From: Blastococcus sp. HT6-30
GTDB lineage: Bacteria > Actinomycetota > Actinomycetes > Mycobacteriales > Geodermatophilaceae
Length of the DNA stretch: 64,000 nt
NCBI RefSeq assembly: GCF_039729015.1
Contig: NZ_CP155792.1
Coordinates: forward strand, 3,058,001-3,122,000
Direction of reading: 5' to 3'
The translations under genes were made by a program, and so were the position numbers. Under the pieces are notes generated by a model. The model searched no databases and had not been told where the DNA came from. It worked only from the letters and a program-made list of their open reading frames with translations. Below, piece by piece: positions 20,211 through 30,110 of the stretch (position 1 is the first letter of the stretch; every line of letters begins with the position of its first letter).

Positions 20211-21760
20211 CAGTGCGCGAAGTGGCGGGTGCCGGTCAGGTACAGCGGCACGCCGGCCGCCGCGGCCGCGGCGACGACCTCCTCGTCCCGCACCGACCCA
20301 CCCGGCTGGACGACGGCGCGCACACCGGCGTCGAGCAGCACCTGCAGGCCGTCGGCGAACGGGAAGAACGCATCGGACGCCGCGACGGCACCCGCGGCCC
20401 GCTCCCCCGCCCGCGCGACGGCCAGGCGCGCCGAGTCGACCCGGTTGACCTGCCCCATGCCGACGCCGACCGTGGCCCGGTCGTGGGCCAGCAGGATCGC
20501 GTTGCTCTTGACCGCGCGCACCGCCCGCCAGGCGAACACCAGGTCGTCGAGGCCGGCGGCGTCCAGCGGCTCACCGGCGGCCAGCGTCCAGGTGGTGGGG
20601 TCATCGCCCGCGGCGTCGATGCGGTCGCGGGTCTGCAGCAGCAGCCCGCCGCCGATCGGGCGCAGCTCGACGCCGGCCTCGGGCAGGTGCGGCAGCCGCA
20701 GCAGCCGGATGTTCTTCTTCCCGGTCAGCACCGCGACGGCGTCGTCGGTGAACGAGGGGGCGACGACGACCTCGGTGAAGACCTCGGCGACCTGCTCGGC
20801 CATGGTGAGGTCGACCTCGCGGTTGGCGGCGATCACGCCGCCGAAGGCCGACACCGGATCGCAGGCGTGCGCCTTGCGGTGCGCGGCGGCGATGTCCGCG
20901 CCGACGGCGATGCCGCAGGGGTTGGCGTGCTTGATGATCGCCACGCAGGGCTCGTCGTGGTCGTGGGCGGCGCGCCAGGCGGCGTCGGTGTCGACGTAGT
21001 TGTTGTAGGACATCTGCTTACCGTGCAGCTGCTCCGCGTGCGCGAGCCCCGGCCGGTCGGAGCGGTAGAGCGCCGCCGCCTGGTGCGGGTTCTCGCCGTA
21101 GCGCAGCACGTCGGCGCGCTCCCAGTTCCCGCCGACCCACGCCGGGAAGCCGGTCTCGTCGTCGGGGGCGAGCACGCTGCCCATCCACGAGGCGACGGCG
21201 ACGTCGTAGGAGGCGGTGTGCCGGAACGCGGCGGCCGCGAGCCGCTGCCGCTCGGCCAGGGTGAAGCCGCCGGCGGAGACCGCGGTGAGCACGTCGCCGT
21301 AGCGCGCCGGGTCGACGACGACGGCGACCGACGGGTGGTTCTTGGCCGCGGCCCGCACCATCGCCGGGCCGCCGATGTCGATCTGCTCGACGCACTCGTC
21401 CGGGGCGGCGCCCGAGGCGACGGTCTCGGTGAACGGGTAGAGGTTCACGACGACGAGGTCGAACGGCGCGACGCCGAGCTCCTCCAGCTGCGCGACGTGC
21501 TCGGGCCTGCGCCGGTCGGCGAGGATCCCGGCGTGCACCGCGGGATGCAGCGTCTTGACCCGGCCGTCGAGGCACTCGGGGAAGCCGGTGACCTGCTCGA
21601 CGGGGGTCACGGGCACCCCGGCCTCGGCGATCCGCCGCGCGGTCGCGCCGGTGCTCACCAGCTCGACACCGGCGGCGGCCAGCCCGGCGGCCAGCTCCTC
21701 GATGCCGGTCTTGTCGTACACGCCCAGCAGGGCGCGGCGGATCGGGGTTCGGTCGCTCAT
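20210..21760 (-). CDS. purH: AICAR transformylase/IMP cyclohydrolase
   Basis: 516 residues from ATG 21760, which overlaps the TGA of purN. N-terminal MGS-like cyclohydrolase domain ([17 protein letters not shown], then [14 protein letters not shown] and [16 protein letters not shown]). C-terminal transformylase domain with [13 protein letters not shown], the catalytic region [14 protein letters not shown] (Lys-His) and [11 protein letters not shown]. It performs the last two steps of IMP synthesis in the cytoplasm, using formyl groups supplied through folD. The purN-purH pair follows perM, as in M. tuberculosis. Confidence 0.97.
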   Translation of the reverse strand: MSDRTPIRRALLGVYDKTGIEELAAGLAAAGVELVSTGATARRIAEAGVPVTPVEQVTGFPECLDGRVKTLHPAVHAGILADRRRPEHVAQLEELGVAPFDLVVVNLYPFTETVASGAAPDECVEQIDIGGPAMVRAAAKNHPSVAVVVDPARYGDVLTAVSAGGFTLAERQRLAAAAFRHTASYDVAVASWMGSVLAPDDETGFPAWVGGNWERADVLRYGENPHQAAALYRSDRPGLAHAEQLHGKQMSYNNYVDTDAAWRAAHDHDEPCVAIIKHANPCGIAVGADIAAAHRKAHACDPVSAFGGVIAANREVDLTMAEQVAEVFTEVVVAPSFTDDAVAVLTGKKNIRLLRLPHLPEAGVELRPIGGGLLLQTRDRIDAAGDDPTTWTLAAGEPLDAAGLDDLVFAWRAVRAVKSNAILLAHDRATVGVGMGQVNRVDSARLAVARAGERAAGAVAASDAFFPFADGLQVLLDAGVRAVVQPGGSVRDEEVVAAAAAAGVPLYLTGTRHFAH

Positions 21761-22383
21761 CAGGGGCTCTTCCTCGTCCGGGGCGGGCTGGTCGGGGGTG
21801 GGGTGACGAACGCCGCCACCGTCTCCACCAGGAGCTCGCGCTCCACGTCCTTGATCCGTTCGTGCAGGCGCACCTCGTCGTCGCCGGGCAGCACCGGCAC
21901 CTCGCGCTGGGCCAGCACGGGCCCGGTGTCGACACCGGCGTCGACCAGGTGCACGGTCGATCCGGTCGTGGGCACTCCGGCCGCCAGCGCGTCGCGCACC
22001 GCGTGGGCGCCGGGGAACGCCGGCAGCAGCGCCGGGTGGGTGTTGATCAGCCGGCCCTCGCACCCGGCGAGCACCGCCGGCCCGACGATCTTCATGAACC
22101 CGGCGGAGACGACGAGGTCGGGTGCGAAACCGGCGATCCGGTCGGCCAGCGCGCGGTCCCAGGCGGCGCGGTCGGGGTGGTCCCCGAGCGCGCACACGAA
22201 TGTGGGCAGCTCTCGCCGGCGGGCGTGCGCCAGCCCGGGAGCGTCGCGGTCGGCGCCGACGGCGACGACCTCGGCCGGGTAGGCCGGGTCGTCGGTGGCC
22301 TCCAGGAGGGCCGCGCAGAGCGAGCCCGCGCCCGACAGCAGCACGACGATCCGGGCCCGCTGGGGAGGCTCGTCGGCGGGCAC
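21760..22383 (-). CDS. purN: Phosphoribosylglycinamide formyltransferase (GART)
   Basis: 207 residues from GTG 22383. The catalytic block is present: [21 protein letters not shown] holds the Asn and His, and [19 protein letters not shown] the Asp. The N-terminal phosphate loop reads [15 protein letters not shown] where most PurN have GSGSNLQA, so the Asn of that loop is replaced. It transfers a formyl group to GAR in purine synthesis. It overlaps purH by one base (TGATG). I treat the loop change as a lineage variant because the catalytic residues are kept. Confidence 0.92.
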   Translation of the reverse strand: MPADEPPQRARIVVLLSGAGSLCAALLEATDDPAYPAEVVAVGADRDAPGLAHARRRELPTFVCALGDHPDRAAWDRALADRIAGFAPDLVVSAGFMKIVGPAVLAGCEGRLINTHPALLPAFPGAHAVRDALAAGVPTTGSTVHLVDAGVDTGPVLAQREVPVLPGDDEVRLHERIKDVERELLVETVAAFVTPPPTSPPRTRKSP

Positions 22384-22403
22384 GGTCCCGACCCTATAAG
22401 GAG

Positions 22404-22456
22404 CCCCTCGACCGGTCCCCTCGCAGGGGACCGCCGCGAGCGCGCGAGCCGAGGGG
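22404..22456 (-). repeat. CTCGCANGCTCG-type hairpin element, copy between perM and purN
   Basis: Outer arms CCCCTCG (22404-22410) and CGAGGGG (22450-22456) enclose a second hairpin, CGGTCCCC (22413-22420) with GGGGACCG (22426-22433), and the core, which on the minus strand reads CTCGCGCGCTCG (22437-22448). It lies between the perM stop and the purN start. Confidence 0.72.
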
Positions 22457-22473
22457 GGCCAGGGGGTCCTCTG

Positions 22474-23670
22474 TCAGCCCAGCGCCCGCCAGCGGGTGAC
22501 CGCGCCCGCCACCGCCGCGGCGATCCCGGCCTGGGCCGCGATCGCGATGCCCGTGGCCACCGGCGGGGCGCCGACCACCGCGAGGGCGCCGTCGCCGAGC
22601 GAGCCACCGGCGAACCAGGCCAGCACCCCGGCGACGACGCCGAGCAGCGAACCCGCCAGCAGGCCGGCGAGCCCGGCGACCACCGAGCCGCCGTCGCGGT
22701 CGCCCAACCACCGGCCGAGCGCCACCCCGGCCACCAGGCCGGCCGCGGCGGGGATCGCCTGGGAGACGAAGGCGATCAACGGCACGGCCTGGGTGTCCGG
22801 CAGCGCCGCCAGGAACGGCAGCGCAGGCACCGCGCCCAGCGTCACGCCGTGCACCGAGACGAGCGTGCCGCTGCCCACGGAGAAGCCGGGGCCGGCCGCC
22901 AGGCCGAGGACGGCGACGCCCGCGTTGGGCAGGTACAGCGCCCCCAGGCCCAGCAGCCCGACGGCGCCTGCGCCGGCGCCGCCGAGCGAGCCCGACAGCG
23001 CCGCGTAGCCGCTCGCATCGCTCGCCAGCGCCACCGCGACGACGACCAGGCAGAGCGCGAGCGCGGTCAGCAGACCGGCCAGCACCCCGCGGAGAACGGG
23101 TCGCATGACACCCGGCAGGCGGTCCAGCGCGGCGTCGGCCAGCCCGGACTCCCGGCCGGCGCCCCAGCCGACGGCGACCAGGGCCAGCGCCGGGGGGAGC
23201 AGCAGGGTGCGCAGCCACCCGGTGCCGGCGGCGTCGTCGTCCACGACGAGCGCGAGCAGCCAGGTGAGCGCCACGTGCAGGGCGACGACCAGCGTTGCCG
23301 AGCGGATGACGTCCGGGGCCGCGGCGTCGTCGTCGAGCGCCCGGACGGCCACCCGCCCGGCCCAGGACAGCCCATGGGCCACCAGGAGCGTCAGGAGGAG
23401 CGGTGCGAGGACCAGCGGCCCGGACGACAGCAGCAGCTCGGCGCCGTGGGCCAGCAACCAGAGCCGGGCACCGAGCGTCGCCGAGGCGGCCACCGACATG
23501 CCGCCGCCGGGGTCGAGCAACTGCACGACGACGAGGGCCAGGCCGAGGCCCACCAGGCCGCAGACCGTGACGGCGGCCGTCGCGACGGCGGCGAGGACCG
23601 CGGACGGAGCGGATCGTGCGGCCGACCCGGCGTCCCGCCGGGCGGGCAGGCGTGCGAGCAGCGGGACCAC
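22474..23670 (-). CDS. PerM-like integral membrane protein (DUF6350)
   Basis: 398 residues from GTG 23670; no good ribosome site is visible, so the start is uncertain. There are about ten hydrophobic segments over the whole length, with GPLVLAPLLLTLLVAHGLSW and LPLFAALPD-like loops (seen as ALPFLAALPDTQAVPLIAF). Size, topology and position directly between an Rv0954-like gene and purN match Rv0955/PerM of M. tuberculosis, a membrane protein reported to support cell division under low magnesium and in infection. DUF6350 is the family name. The exact biochemical role is unknown. Confidence 0.82.
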   Translation of the reverse strand: MVPLLARLPARRDAGSAARSAPSAVLAAVATAAVTVCGLVGLGLALVVVQLLDPGGGMSVAASATLGARLWLLAHGAELLLSSGPLVLAPLLLTLLVAHGLSWAGRVAVRALDDDAAAPDVIRSATLVVALHVALTWLLALVVDDDAAGTGWLRTLLLPPALALVAVGWGAGRESGLADAALDRLPGVMRPVLRGVLAGLLTALALCLVVVAVALASDASGYAALSGSLGGAGAGAVGLLGLGALYLPNAGVAVLGLAAGPGFSVGSGTLVSVHGVTLGAVPALPFLAALPDTQAVPLIAFVSQAIPAAAGLVAGVALGRWLGDRDGGSVVAGLAGLLAGSLLGVVAGVLAWFAGGSLGDGALAVVGAPPVATGIAIAAQAGIAAAVAGAVTRWRALG

Positions 23671-23755
23671 CCCTCCACTCTCGCAAGCCGCTCCGGCGGA
23701 TGGGTGGCGCACTCGCCGGAGCCGACCGTCCCGGGTGGCGACGCCGGGACGCCGG

Positions 23756-24877
23756 TCAGCTATCCGTGCCCGGACGTTCGCTGTGCGTAGCCCCCGGATC
23801 GTCCCCGGAGGCGGTCGAGCCACCGGGAGCCGTGCCGGGACCGCCGGCCTGGCCCGGTCCGGACGGAGGCGGCGTCGGCCACCACGGCGACGGGTAGCCG
23901 GAACCCGGCTGCCCCGGGTGACCCTGCTGCGGGAACTGCCCCGGTGCCTGCGCGTAGGGCGGCACCGCCCCGTAGGAGTAGGGCTGCCCCTGGGCCGGCC
24001 AGTAGCCGCCACCCGGCGGGGCGCTCGGCCGGGCCGGGCGGTCGCGCATCTCCCGCCGCAGGGCGAGCGCCGCCACCGTGGTGATGCTCGCGGCGGTCAG
24101 GAAGCCCAGCAGCGCCCAGAACGAGAAGGCGTAGCGCAGGGTGTCCAGCCACGCGAAGAGCGTCAGCACCAGGGCGAGCCCGGCCATGGCCACCGTCAGC
24201 CCGGCACGGGGGAAGGTCACCGTCATGCGCACGAACGCCGGCAGCACCGCCCAGGTGGTGGCCAGGAGCAGCAGCACGAAGGCCGAGCGCACCATGCCGT
24301 CCTCCAGGCCGCTGAAGCTGACGCCGAAGGTGGTGTCGCCGAACCGCCACCAGGGCAGGAGCCCGACGATCAGGAACAGCAGGGTCCCCCCGGCGACGGC
24401 CCAGTCGCTCCAGGTCAGCCGCTTGGGGTCGAACGAGAACTCGGCTCCGCCACCGGGCCGCCGGCCGCCCGGGTGCCCGGGGACCCCGTAGGGCGGTCCG
24501 TAGCCCGGCGCACCGTACGGCGGCTGGCCGTAGGGGGGCCCGTAGGCGGGCCGGCCGTACGGCGGCTGCCCGTATGCAGGCCCGTATCCGGGCAGGCCGT
24601 ACGGCGGCTGGCCGTAGGGCGGCTGTCCATAGGGCGGCTGCGGGTACTGCTGGCCGTACTGGGGAGGCCCGTACTGACCCTGCCCGTACTGCGGTTGCCC
24701 GTAGCCGGGGTGCCCCGGGGGCTGGCCCGGCCCCTGCCCCGACTGCCCGTAGGGCTGCTGGTCGTGCTCTGGGGCGGTGTGCCGCGGACCGGGCCCCTGC
24801 TGTTCCGGAGGTGGGGCCCCCTGCCCGGCGGGCGGCTGACCGCCCTCCGGCGGCTGCGGGGGCTGGCTGGCGGTCAC
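23756..24877 (-). CDS. Membrane protein with Tyr/Gly/Gln/Pro-rich low-complexity N-terminus (Rv0954/DUF5336-like position)
   Basis: 373 residues from GTG 24877 with AGGAGATCCCA upstream. Residues 1-140 are almost only P, G, Q, Y and A, with many YGQPP and GYGPP repeats. Four membrane helices follow ([75 protein letters not shown]), then a second proline/glycine-rich tail of about 80 residues. Its place between sucD and perM equals that of Rv0954, a mycobacterial membrane protein of the DUF5336 family tied to the division complex. Homology is inferred from synteny and shape. The disordered tails suggest multivalent contacts in the cytoplasm. Confidence 0.8.
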   Translation of the reverse strand: MTASQPPQPPEGGQPPAGQGAPPPEQQGPGPRHTAPEHDQQPYGQSGQGPGQPPGHPGYGQPQYGQGQYGPPQYGQQYPQPPYGQPPYGQPPYGLPGYGPAYGQPPYGRPAYGPPYGQPPYGAPGYGPPYGVPGHPGGRRPGGGAEFSFDPKRLTWSDWAVAGGTLLFLIVGLLPWWRFGDTTFGVSFSGLEDGMVRSAFVLLLLATTWAVLPAFVRMTVTFPRAGLTVAMAGLALVLTLFAWLDTLRYAFSFWALLGFLTAASITTVAALALRREMRDRPARPSAPPGGGYWPAQGQPYSYGAVPPYAQAPGQFPQQGHPGQPGSGYPSPWWPTPPPSGPGQAGGPGTAPGGSTASGDDPGATHSERPGTDS

Positions 24878-25025
24878 TGGGATCTCCTCCGGAGCAGATC
24901 AGGGGCGCCACGATCGTGGCGGTCACGGTCGTCGCGCCGCAATGGTGGGCCACCGGCCGGCGCCGCTCGGGAACGGCACGGCCCGGCGACCGCGGAGCGC
25001 GGTCGCCGGGCCGTAGGGGACCACA

Positions 25026-25067
25026 CCTCTCCCCACGCCTCGCAGGCTCGGCGCGGGCCCCTGGAGG
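25026..25067 (+). repeat. CTCGCANGCTCG hairpin element, copy after sucD
   Basis: The core CTCGCAGGCTCG is at 25039-25050 on the plus strand, opposite in sense to sucD, which ends at 25073. The arms (CCTCTCC near 25026 and GGAGG at 25063-25067) pair only partly. Confidence 0.62.
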
Positions 25068-25072
25068 AAGGC

Positions 25073-25951
25073 CTAGGAGCCGACGATCTCCCGCATGAGC
25101 TGAGCGGTCTCCGACGGGGTCTTGCCCACGCGCACGCCGGCGGCCTCGAGGGCCTCCTTCTTGGCCTGTGCGGTGCCGGCCGAGCCGGAGACGATGGCGC
25201 CGGCGTGGCCCATCGTCTTGCCCTCGGGGGCGGTGAAGCCCGCGACGTAGCCGACGACCGGCTTGGTGACGTTGGCCTTGATGTAGTCGGCGGCGCGCTC
25301 CTCGGCGTCGCCACCGATCTCACCGATCATGACGATGGCCTCGGTCTCCGGATCGTCCTGGAACGCCTGGAGCGCATCGATGTGCGTGGTACCGATGACC
25401 GGGTCGCCACCGATGCCGATCGCGGTGGAGAAACCGATGTCCCGGAGCTCGTACATCATCTGGTAGGTCAGCGTGCCGGACTTCGACACCAGGCCGATCC
25501 TGCCCTGCTTGGTGATGTTCGCCGGGATGATGCCGGCGTTGCTGCGCCCGGGGCTGATCAGACCGGGGCAGTTCGGGCCGATGATGCGCGTGGAGCCGCC
25601 CTGGGCGTGCGCCCAGAAGTAGGTCGAGTCGTGCACCGGGATGCCCTCGGTGATGACGACGGCGAGGCCGATTGCGGCGTCGACCGCCTCGATGACGGCG
25701 GCCTTGGCGAACGGCGGCGGCACGAAGATGACGCTGACGTCGGCGCCGGTCTCCTTCATGGCCTCGGCGACGCCGCCGAAGACCGGGACGCTCGCACCGT
25801 CGAAGTCGACGCTGGTGCCGGCCTTGCGGGGGTTGACGCCGCCGACGATCGCGGTGCCGGAGGCGAGCATGCGAGAAGTGTGCTTGCTCCCCTCGGAGCC
25901 GGTCATGCCCTGGACGATGACCTTGCTGTTCTCGTTGAGGAAGATCGACAT
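25073..25951 (-). CDS. sucD: Succinyl-CoA synthetase alpha subunit (ADP/GDP-forming)
   Basis: 292 residues. [21 protein letters not shown] is the usual CoA-binding start, [19 protein letters not shown] the central block, and the phosphorylated His lies in [13 protein letters not shown]. It pairs with SucC to convert succinyl-CoA to succinate with nucleotide phosphorylation in the TCA cycle. sucC lies upstream on the same strand with a 92-base gap holding a hairpin element. Confidence 0.97.
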   Translation of the reverse strand: MSIFLNENSKVIVQGMTGSEGSKHTSRMLASGTAIVGGVNPRKAGTSVDFDGASVPVFGGVAEAMKETGADVSVIFVPPPFAKAAVIEAVDAAIGLAVVITEGIPVHDSTYFWAHAQGGSTRIIGPNCPGLISPGRSNAGIIPANITKQGRIGLVSKSGTLTYQMMYELRDIGFSTAIGIGGDPVIGTTHIDALQAFQDDPETEAIVMIGEIGGDAEERAADYIKANVTKPVVGYVAGFTAPEGKTMGHAGAIVSGSAGTAQAKKEALEAAGVRVGKTPSETAQLMREIVGS

Positions 25952-25987
25952 CTGTCTGGTGTCCTGTCTCGGGAGTGGACGGGGCGG

Positions 25988-26035
25988 CCCCTTCCAGGGC
26001 CCGGCCCGAGCCTGCGAGGGGTGGGGAGGAAGGGG
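25988..26035 (-). repeat. CTCGCANGCTCG hairpin element, copy between sucC and sucD
   Basis: Arms CCCCTTCC (25988-25995) and GGAAGGGG (26028-26035) pair perfectly. The minus-strand core is CTCGCAGGCTCG (26007-26018). It begins 9 bases after the sucC stop codon. Confidence 0.8.
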
Positions 26036-26043
26036 ATCCTTGC

Positions 26044-27204
26044 TCAGGCGGCGAGCTCGGCGGCCCGGCGCGCGGCGCCGTCCATCGTGTCGACCACGGT
26101 CACCAGCGGGTGGTTGGCCTCGGCGAGGATCCGCCGGCCCTCGTCGACGTTGTTGCCGTCGAGGCGGACGACCAGGGGCTTGGTGGCCTCGTCGCCGAGG
26201 ATGCTCAGCGCGGAGACGATGCCGTTGGCAACGGCGTCGCAGGCGGTGATGCCCCCGAAGACGTTGACGAACACGCTCTTGACGGCGGGGTCGGAGAGGA
26301 TGATCTCCAGACCGTTGGCCATCACCTCGGCCGAGGCACCGCCACCGATGTCGAGGAAGTTGGCGGGCTTGACGCCCCCGAACTCCTCGCCGGCGTAGGC
26401 GACGACGTCCAGGGTGCTCATGACCAGGCCGGCACCGTTGCCGATGATCCCGACCTCCCCCTCGAGCTTGACGTAGTTGAGGTCCTTCTCCTTGGCGCGC
26501 GCCTCGAGCGGGTCGGCGGCGGCGGCGTCCTCGAGCGCGGCGTGCTCGGGGTGCCGGAAGCCGGCGTTCTCGTCGAGGGTCACCTTGGCGTCGAGCGCGA
26601 GGACGGTGCCGTCGGGCGCCTTGGCCAGCGGGTTGACCTCGACCAGGGTGGCGTCCTCCTTGCTGAACACGTCCCACAGCTGAACGGCGATCGCGATGAC
26701 CTGGTCCCGCACCTCGGCGGCGAAGCCGGCGGCGTCCACGATCTCGGCGGCCTTGGCGGTGTCGACGCCCTTGCTGGCGTCGATCGGGATGCGCGCCAGG
26801 GCCTCGGGGCGCTCGACGGCGAGCTGCTCGATCTCCACGCCGCCCTCGACGCTGGCCATGGCGAGGAACGTCCGGTTGGAACGGTCGAGCAGGTAGGAGA
26901 AGTAGTACTCCTCCGCGATGTCGCTGGCCTGGGCGACCATCACGCGGTGCGTGATGTGGCCCTTGATGTCCAGCCCGAGGATGTCCTGGGCGCGCGCCTT
27001 GGCGTCCTCGGCGGTGTCGGCGAGCTTGACGCCACCCGCCTTGCCTCGGCCGCCGGTCTTCACCTGCGCCTTGACGACGACGGTCTGCCCGATCTCGCGG
27101 GCGATCGCCTCCGCCTGCTCGGGCGTCTCGGCGACCCCGCCGGGGAGCACGGGGACACCGTGCGAGGCCAACAGGTCACGGGCCTGGTACTCGAAGAGAT
27201 CCAC
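26044..27204 (-). CDS. sucC: Succinyl-CoA synthetase beta subunit
   Basis: 386 residues from GTG. The ATP-grasp domain opens with [19 protein letters not shown] and carries [33 protein letters not shown] supplies metal ligands. The C-terminal ligase domain includes [12 protein letters not shown] and [10 protein letters not shown]. Length is normal. First gene of a sucC-sucD pair, followed on the same strand by the Rv0954-like and perM genes. Confidence 0.97.
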   Translation of the reverse strand: MDLFEYQARDLLASHGVPVLPGGVAETPEQAEAIAREIGQTVVVKAQVKTGGRGKAGGVKLADTAEDAKARAQDILGLDIKGHITHRVMVAQASDIAEEYYFSYLLDRSNRTFLAMASVEGGVEIEQLAVERPEALARIPIDASKGVDTAKAAEIVDAAGFAAEVRDQVIAIAVQLWDVFSKEDATLVEVNPLAKAPDGTVLALDAKVTLDENAGFRHPEHAALEDAAAADPLEARAKEKDLNYVKLEGEVGIIGNGAGLVMSTLDVVAYAGEEFGGVKPANFLDIGGGASAEVMANGLEIILSDPAVKSVFVNVFGGITACDAVANGIVSALSILGDEATKPLVVRLDGNNVDEGRRILAEANHPLVTVVDTMDGAARRAAELAA

Positions 27205-27329
27205 GAACAGGGACCGTAGCCCGCTCGCAACCGGACCGCTGCCCCGGGCATGGGAGGGGTGCGCTCCGCGTGGGGTGCATCACACCCAGTCCCACCCGAT
27301 CGCAGGAGGAACCGCGGCCCGCCGCGAGT

Positions 27330-27740
27330 TCAGGCGCCGGCGGGTTCGCCCACGTGGGTGCGCACCCAGTCGACGATGTCCGTGGTGGTGGCACCGGGGG
27401 TGAAGATGCCCGTGACGCCGAGCCGCTCCAGCTCGGGCACGTCCTCCTCCGGGATGATCCCGCCGCCGAAGACCACGACGTCGTCGACCCCGCGCTCGCG
27501 CAGCAGTTCGGTCAACCGGGCGAACAGGGTCATGTGCGCCCCGGAGAGCACGGACAGCCCCACTGCGTCGGCGTCCTCCTGCACGACCGTCTCCACGATC
27601 TGCTCCGGCGTCTGGTGCAGTCCCGTGTAGACGACCTCCATCCCCGCGTCGCGCAGCGCCCGCGCGACCACCTTCGCGCCGCGGTCGTGCCCGTCGAGGC
27701 CCGGCTTGGCGATGACCACCCGGATGCGTTCGTCCACCAC
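27330..27740 (-). CDS. Stand-alone cobalamin (B12)-binding domain protein, methylmalonyl-CoA mutase C-domain type
   Basis: 136 residues; either of two adjacent GTG codons (27740, 27737) may start it. [20 protein letters not shown] contains the DxHxxG cobalamin-binding motif, followed by [14 protein letters not shown] and [17 protein letters not shown], the SxL and GG motifs of the B12 domain of methylmalonyl-CoA and related mutases. It is the small subunit alone; no catalytic mutase subunit lies nearby. A role in a two-part acyl-CoA mutase that feeds succinyl-CoA would fit the nearby sucCD genes, but that is inference. Confidence 0.9.
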   Translation of the reverse strand: MVDERIRVVIAKPGLDGHDRGAKVVARALRDAGMEVVYTGLHQTPEQIVETVVQEDADAVGLSVLSGAHMTLFARLTELLRERGVDDVVVFGGGIIPEEDVPELERLGVTGIFTPGATTTDIVDWVRTHVGEPAGA

Positions 27741-27782
27741 GGGAGGCAGCTTAGGAGCTGCGCCCCCAGAAGGTGATGTCGG

Positions 27783-28802
27783 TCACGTCGCCGACCGGCG
27801 CGCCCGCCACGCGACGACGGTCAGGCCGAGCATGGCCAGCCCGACCACGACCAGGCCGGCGCCCGGGACCGTCCAGACCAGCTCGTCCGACGAGACGGCG
27901 TCGCGGAGCCCGCCGAGCCCGGCGCCGAGCACGGTGACGGCGACGGCGAGCAACCCGCCGACCGCGCCCAGCCGCGGGCGCAGCGAGGGCGCCACGGCCG
28001 AGCACAGCAGCAGCGTCCCGGCCAGGAGCAGGCCACCGAGCAGGGCCAGGCCCGGCCGCTCGAGGAGCGCCTGCGGGCCCTCGCGGGTCACCACGACCTC
28101 CAGGCCCGTCGCCGGATCGGTCCGCAGCTCGTCGGGCACATCGGCGGCCGGGAGCGCGAGGCACAGGAGGGCGGCGACCCCGAGGACCACCGCCGCGCCG
28201 GCCAGCAGCGAGCGGATCGGGTCCAGGGCACCCCGGTCCTCCATCACGGTCCGCCCCCACGCCGCCATGCCGACGCCACCGGCCAGCACCGTGAGGACCA
28301 GCGCGACGACACCCAGCACCCAGCCCGCCCCCACCTGGACGCTGCTGGTCAGGACCCGCTCCCCCGCCAGGACCTCGATCCCGGGGCGGGAGGTCGAGCT
28401 GCTGCCCCGGTAGATCTCGATGAGCAGCTCGCCCACCGCGAGCGCCCCCGCGACGGCGCTGTAGGCCAGGCCGAGCTTGGGCACCGCGCGCTGCAGAAGG
28501 GTCACTCCGATCGCCACGTGCACGGTCGGGACCAGGAAGGCGACCAGCGCGTCGCCGAACCCCCGGACGTGGCGCAGCTCCTCGCCTCCGACCACCAGGT
28601 ACGTGGGCAGTGCGGCGGCGGCGCCGGCGAGGCCTGCCAGCACGAGCAGCAGGCCGCAGATCCGGACCGCAGGCGGCACGGTCCCGACCACCAGCCGGTC
28701 CCCCACCACCGCCGGCGCCGGGCGCGGGGACGCGCTCCGGGCAGCCCGGCGGGCGGTGGCCCCGGTGCGATCGGTCCGGGTCCGGTCGTCGCGGGTGGAC
28801 AC
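27783..28802 (-). CDS. Polytopic membrane protein of unknown function
   Basis: 339 residues from GTG. The first 40 residues are rich in Arg and Ala and polar. About eight hydrophobic segments follow, e.g. VRICGLLLVLAGLAGAAAAL, AWGRTVMEDRGA between helices, and LVVVGLAMLGLTVVAWRARR at the end. A periplasmic or cytoplasmic loop (about residues 220-255) is charged. I recognise no family. It ends 42 bases before the B12-binding gene on the same strand and is divergent from the lipase-like gene. Confidence 0.75.
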   Translation of the reverse strand: MSTRDDRTRTDRTGATARRAARSASPRPAPAVVGDRLVVGTVPPAVRICGLLLVLAGLAGAAAALPTYLVVGGEELRHVRGFGDALVAFLVPTVHVAIGVTLLQRAVPKLGLAYSAVAGALAVGELLIEIYRGSSSTSRPGIEVLAGERVLTSSVQVGAGWVLGVVALVLTVLAGGVGMAAWGRTVMEDRGALDPIRSLLAGAAVVLGVAALLCLALPAADVPDELRTDPATGLEVVVTREGPQALLERPGLALLGGLLLAGTLLLCSAVAPSLRPRLGAVGGLLAVAVTVLGAGLGGLRDAVSSDELVWTVPGAGLVVVGLAMLGLTVVAWRARRSAT

Positions 28803-28984
28803 GCTTCCCCCTTCGGCTGTGTGGTCACGAACAGGACTCGATCGGCGCGGGGACGGTGACGTTCATGTGACGACCGACACACCTCGGCATTACCGTCGAG
28901 TGAACTGAGCACACAACGTGCACCGCCACCGGCGGGACGGCAGGAGGACCAGCTCCGCCGGTGGGTTCGACGGGGAGGGCAGCC

Positions 28985-29866
28985 ATGCGCCCATCGAGCG
29001 ATCTGGACTCCGGTCCAGGGTGGCACACCGAGGTCGCACCACGGGGGCTGCGCGCACTCTGCTCGCCGGCCACGCTGACCGGCGGTCTGACCGAGCTGGC
29101 CTGGGTGGGCGCGCACGTCCTCATGTACCCGCTGGGCGCCCGCATGGAGCAGCTGCGCCCCGATTCCCGCTGGCGGACCGGCGAGCAGCCGGCCGCGGTG
29201 CGTGCCCTCTTCGCCGCCGACCCGTTGGCCGCCCGCACCCCCGTCCTGCTGGTCCACGGGCTGGTCGACAACCGCTCCGTCTTCGCCGTCATGCGGCGCA
29301 GCCTGCGCCGGCGCGGCTTCGCCTCCGTCTGCTCCTGGAACTACAGCCCGTTCCTCACCGACATCGCCCGGGGCGCCGCCGACCTCGGCCGGCACATCGA
29401 GCGGATCTGCGAGCAGACCGGACACGACCGGGTGCACGTCGTGGGCCACAGCCTCGGCGGGCTGATCGCCCGCTACCACGTGCAGCGGCAGGGCGGTGAC
29501 CGGCGGATCGACTCGCTGGTCACGCTCGGCACCCCGCACCAGGGCTCGATCCTGGCGCACGTGCTGCCCACCCCGCTGGTGCGCCAGCTCCGCCCCGGGT
29601 CCCCGGTGCTGCAGGAGCTGGAGGAGCCGGCGCCGGGGTGCCGCACGCGGATCACCGCCGTCTACAGCGACCTCGACCAGATGGTGCTGCCCACGCACTC
29701 GGGCCGCTGCGAGCACCCCGATCTCGACACCCGCAACGTGCTCGTCCGCGGCGTCGGGCACATGTCGCTGCCCATGCACCGGGGAGTGCTCGACGAGGTC
29801 GCCACCACCCTCGCCGGCGTCCGCGAGGCAGCAGCCCAGCACCACCCTGTCGCCGCCGTCGCCTGA
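28985..29866 (+). CDS. Alpha/beta hydrolase, lipase-like
   Basis: 293 residues from ATG 28985, preceded by [23 protein letters not shown] gives the oxyanion-hole HG, VHVVGHSLGGLIARYH the nucleophile elbow GHSLGG near residue 156, and GVGHMSLPMH the catalytic His. The acid is probably in YSDLDQMV. LVTLGTPHQGSILA is typical of triacylglycerol lipases of the EstA/LipA group. No cleavable signal peptide is evident, although the segment ELAWVGAHVLMYPLGA is hydrophobic. Substrate unknown. Confidence 0.85.
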   Translation: MRPSSDLDSGPGWHTEVAPRGLRALCSPATLTGGLTELAWVGAHVLMYPLGARMEQLRPDSRWRTGEQPAAVRALFAADPLAARTPVLLVHGLVDNRSVFAVMRRSLRRRGFASVCSWNYSPFLTDIARGAADLGRHIERICEQTGHDRVHVVGHSLGGLIARYHVQRQGGDRRIDSLVTLGTPHQGSILAHVLPTPLVRQLRPGSPVLQELEEPAPGCRTRITAVYSDLDQMVLPTHSGRCEHPDLDTRNVLVRGVGHMSLPMHRGVLDEVATTLAGVREAAAQHHPVAAVA

Positions 29867-29985
29867 ACGGGGCGCGCGGACGCCGCCGCCTCGGTGCTGA
29901 AAGACAACCGGGTCGACTCGGCGACTTCACGACGTGCGTCCATCGCGACACGCAGCGTTCGGTGCTTGGTCGGGTCCTGACGCAT

Positions 29986-30002
29986 CGTTACGGTTCGATC
30001 AC
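29986..30002 (-). promoter_or_regulatory. Candidate MtrA-type site upstream of the M23 peptidase gene
   Basis: Read on the minus strand the bases are GTGATCGAACCGTAACG, two GTNA(C/T) half-sites in direct orientation about six bases apart. MtrA of actinobacteria binds such direct repeats ahead of cell-wall hydrolase genes. It lies about 110 bases before the M23 gene start. One half-site is imperfect. Confidence 0.35.
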
Positions 30003-30110
30003 GGCGCCGGGTCACCGGCGGACGTCGCTCCCGCGGCGTCCTCGCCGTCGTCGCTCCCCCGACGATCGCCCCCGGCGCTCGCCGGGCCAGGTCGTCCGGG
30101 AAGGTTCGCC

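Noticed and set aside
24480-24720. Short regular DNA repeats that could look like a CRISPR array
   Set aside because: They are codons for YGQPP and GYGPP in an open frame, the units are too short, and there are no unique spacers.
29867-30110. A c-di-AMP (ydaO) riboswitch ahead of the M23 gene, as in some actinobacteria
   Set aside because: I could not find the conserved core sequences of that riboswitch in this stretch.
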